This document shows positions 61,672-64,000 of a stretch of 64,000 nucleotides of DNA, one piece after another. The notes beneath the pieces are model-generated. The model ran no database searches, was not told the origin of the DNA, and saw only the letters and a program-made list of their open reading frames with translations. Location: NCBI GenBank assembly GCA_963728835.1, contig CAVSKZ010000001.1:124001-188000 (forward strand), read 5' to 3'. The DNA is from VRUE01 sp963728835. Its GTDB lineage: Bacteria; Actinomycetota; Thermoleophilia; Solirubrobacterales; 70-9. The stretch's first letter is position 1. Each line of letters opens with the position of its first letter. Position numbers and translations under genes: made by a program.

Positions 61672-63113
61672 TCAGCCAGCCAGCGAGCGCGCCAGGGCCG
61701 TGAGCAGCCGCACGCCGAAGCCGCTGGCGTCGTTGCCGGTGTAGGCGCGGCCGACGTCCCAGGCGGTGCCGGCGATGTCGACGTGCGCCCAGGGGGTCTC
61801 GCCGACGAACTCCTCGAGGAAGGAGGCGGCGGAGATCGTGCCGGCCTTGCGCTTGGCCGCGGCGTTGGTGAGGTCGGCGACCGTTCCCTTCATCAGCGCC
61901 TTGTACTCGGGGTGGAGCGGGAGGCGCCAGACCAGCTCGCCGGTCTCGCGGCCGACCTGCTCGACCTCGGCGGCGAGCTCGTCGTCGTTGGAGATCACCG
62001 CCGCGTAGGTGGAGCCCAGCGCGATCATCACGGCGCCGGTCAGCGTCGCGATGTCGACGACCCGCTCGGCGCCCAGCTCGACCGCGTAGGCGAGGGCGTC
62101 GGCGAGGATCAGGCGGCCCTCGGCGTCGGTGTTGTTGACCTCGACCGTCTTCCCGTTGTACTGGGTGATGATGTCGCCGGGCTTGATCGCCGTGCCCGAG
62201 GGCATGTTCTCGGTCGAGGGGACGACGGCGATCAGGTCGATCTCGAGCCCGAGCTCGGCGATCGCGCCGACGGCCTCCAGCACCGCCGCGGCGCCCGACA
62301 TGTCCATCTTCATCTCGTGCATGCCGGCGGGCGGCTTCAGCGAGATCCCGCCGGTGTCGAAGGTGACGCCCTTGCCGACGAGGCCGAGGGCCTTGCCCGA
62401 GCCCCCGCCTTCGTAGCGGAGGACGATCAGCTTCGGCTCCTCGGCGCTGCCCTGGCTGACCGCGACCAGCCCGCCCATCTTCTTGGCGGCGATCTCCTCG
62501 CGGCCGAGCACCTCGGCGCTGACCGCGGGGTGGGCGGAGGCGATCTCGCGGGCGCGCCGGGCGAGGAACGAAGGCGTCGCGACGTTGGAGGGCAGGCTCT
62601 GCAGGTCGCGAGCCCGGTTCTGGGCCTCGGCGCAGATCCGGGCCGCCTCGGCTGCCGCGGCGACGCCGTCGGGCGCCAGCAGGGTCAGCGAGTCGAGCGC
62701 GGGCGGCGGCTCGGGGTCCTCGGCGTCCCTGCTCTTGAAGCGGTCGAAGCGGTAGGCGCCGAGGATCGTGCCGGTGACCAGGCCCTCGGCAAGGTTCGCA
62801 TCGTCTCCCGACTCCGGCAGAACCCAGGCGATCGAGGTCGCGCTCAGCTCGCCGGCCTCTTTGGCCGCCAGCGCGGCGGCGATCCGGGCCCGCTCGGCGT
62901 CGAGCTCCTCTCGCTTGCCGAGGCCGACGACGAGCACCCGGGCGGGTTTCTCGGGACGGAGAATCGTCAGTCTTCTTGAAGCCGCCGCTTGGCGTCGGTC
63001 GCGCCAGGGGCAGAGGCAAGCTCGGCCGGCAGCTCCTCGCCCTCGCAGAGGCCGACGGCGAGCAGGTCGGCGCCGACCGCGGGGATCTCGAGTTGGCTGA
63101 CGGAGACGTCCAT
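61672..63113 (-). CDS. pepA: Leucyl aminopeptidase (frameshifted)
   Basis: An M17 aminopeptidase of about 479 residues. Metal-site motifs are VGKGVTFDTGGISLKP, MKMDMSGAAAVL and the family signature NTDAEGRLILADAL. Two +1 insertions near 62970-62995 disrupt the N-terminal domain; correcting them joins DVSVSQLEIPAVGADLLAVG to TILRPEKPARVLVVGLG. Complete C-terminus ending LLTALARSLAG. It hydrolyses N-terminal residues from peptides in the cytoplasm. Confidence 0.92.
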
Positions 63114-63240
63114 CGGAGCCTCGCGAGTCTATGACGTTGCGCACAGCGGGTCCCCGCAGGCTCCCGCTATCGTCCCCGGTGTGGGCCAGGCGGCCCTGAT
63201 CGAGCCGAGACCCGGCATAAACACTCAGAGAAAGGCAGCC

Positions 63241-64000
63241 ATGCCCAGCACAGTGATCCTCGGAACCGCACGCACGCCCTTCGGCAAGATGGGCGGAACC
63301 CTCTCTTCGCTCGACGCCACCGACCTCGGCGGCCACGCGATCTCGGCGGCGCTGGATCGCTCCGGCGTCGACCCCGAGCAGGTCCAGCAGGTCGTCTTCG
63401 GCCAGGTCCTGCAGGCCGGCCAGGGGCAGATCCCCTCGCGCCAGGCCCAGATCAAGGGCGGCATCCCCAAGGAGGTGCCCTCGGAGACGATCAACAAGGT
63501 CTGCGCCTCGGGCATGCGCTCGGTCGGCATCGCCGACATGGCGATCCGCGCCGGCGACACCGACGTCGCCGTCACCGGCGGCATGGAGTCGATGAGCCAG
63601 GCCCCCCACCTGCTGCCCGGCGCCCGCTTCGGCTACCGGATGGGCCACGTCGAGACGATCGACGCGATGGTCCACGACGGCCTCACCAACCCCTTCACCG
63701 AGAAGCAGATGATCAACGAGGCGAGCGAGGTCTCCAACGAGCTGGAGATCACCCGCGCCGACATGGACCGCTTCGCCGAGCGCTCGCACCGGCTCGCCGC
63801 CGAGGCGACCGACGCCGGCCGCCTCGCCGACGAGATCGCCGGCGATCACGGTCAAGTCCCGCAAGGGCGAGAACACGATCGAGGCCGACGAGGCGATCCG
63901 CGCCGACACCACGGTCGAGACCCTCGCCGGGCTGCGGGCGATCGGCGGCGAGGACGCCACCCACACCGCCGGCAACGCGCCGGGCGTCAACGACGGCGCC
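63241..64000 (+). CDS. Acetyl-CoA C-acetyltransferase, 3' end missing (frameshifted)
   Basis: A thiolase cut by the right edge after about 252 codons. The nucleophile is in NKVCASGMRSVG (Cys about residue 87), followed by TGGMESMSQAPHLLPG. A +1 insertion near 63840 precedes ITVKSRKGENTIEADEAIR. The sequence is of the biosynthetic acetoacetyl-CoA thiolase type, different from the thiolase at 2733. Divergent from pepA across a 127-base gap with no clear promoter. Confidence 0.9.
   Translation, partial: MPSTVILGTARTPFGKMGGTLSSLDATDLGGHAISAALDRSGVDPEQVQQVVFGQVLQAGQGQIPSRQAQIKGGIPKEVPSETINKVCASGMRSVGIADMAIRAGDTDVAVTGGMESMSQAPHLLPGARFGYRMGHVETIDAMVHDGLTNPFTEKQMINEASEVSNELEITRADMDRFAERSHRLAAEATDAGRLADEIAGDHGQVPQGREHDRGRRGDPRRHHGRDPRRAAGDRRRGRHPHRRQRAGRQRRR

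Noticed and set aside
1..64000. tRNA, rRNA, CRISPR arrays, insertion sequences and prophage genes
   Set aside because: I looked for tRNA-like T-loops, regularly spaced direct repeats, transposases and integrases and saw none. Repeats present are hairpins, not arrays.

Overview
The window reads as chromosomal DNA of a very GC-rich actinobacterium, most likely class Thermoleophilia (Solirubrobacterales or a close relative). The reasons are codon use, F420-type luciferase-family oxidoreductases, a DUF5679 mini-protein, a type IV pilus cluster without a secretin (so a single membrane), a split-subunit transhydrogenase, and an FtsZ with a long N-terminal extension starting RASMREGPLSDLF. This placement is inference from gene content; no rRNA is present.

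Layout. 0-3 kb: metallo-beta-lactamase and PAS genes, an acyltransferase, two small proteins. 2.7-6.8 kb: acyl-CoA genes (thiolase, crotonase, Baeyer-Villiger-like monooxygenase, thioesterase). 6.8-14 kb: a P-type ATPase, an LLM oxidoreductase, pntA1-pntA2-pntB, a TadE-like exported protein. 14-21.6 kb: an SDR, the ergothioneine pair egtB-egtD, a second LLM enzyme, glpX, a double winged-helix regulator, a YihY protein. 21.5-22.9 kb: a promoter, short transcript and terminator ahead of the principal sigma factor. 22.9-40.3 kb: a full type IV pilus locus (two pilT, pilB, pilC, pilin, minor pilins, prepilin peptidase, pilMNO and a PilP-like gene) with a cyclic-di-GMP-I riboswitch in front of the major pilin. 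40.3-47 kb: an HxlR regulator, a HEPN-like protein, a BagA/BagB-like ArsA pair, then parA and ftsZ with long disordered N-terminal extensions. 47-49.7 kb: gamma-glutamyltransferase and an Rv1264-like cyclase. 49.7-55.1 kb: two methyltransferases, a GH57 branching enzyme, a GT4 glucosyltransferase and a left-handed beta-helix acyltransferase, the gene set of mycobacterial methylglucose lipopolysaccharide (MGLP). 55-64 kb: meaB, a PRC-barrel protein, acyl-CoA and aldehyde dehydrogenases, an HxlR regulator with twin operators, a thioesterase, an XRE/nucleotidyltransferase pair, pepA, and a thiolase cut by the right edge.

Two features run through the whole window. First, long near-perfect hairpins sit between genes. 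Some share an invariant loop while both stem arms change together, and related palindromic pieces lie in frame inside the parA and ftsZ linkers. Second, many conserved genes (egtB, egtD, pilD, pilM, pilN, parA, ftsZ, GH57, pepA and others) are broken by single-base indels, nearly all equal to +1. Because essential genes are hit, these are most simply uncorrected sequence errors; the affected genes are annotated here at full extent.
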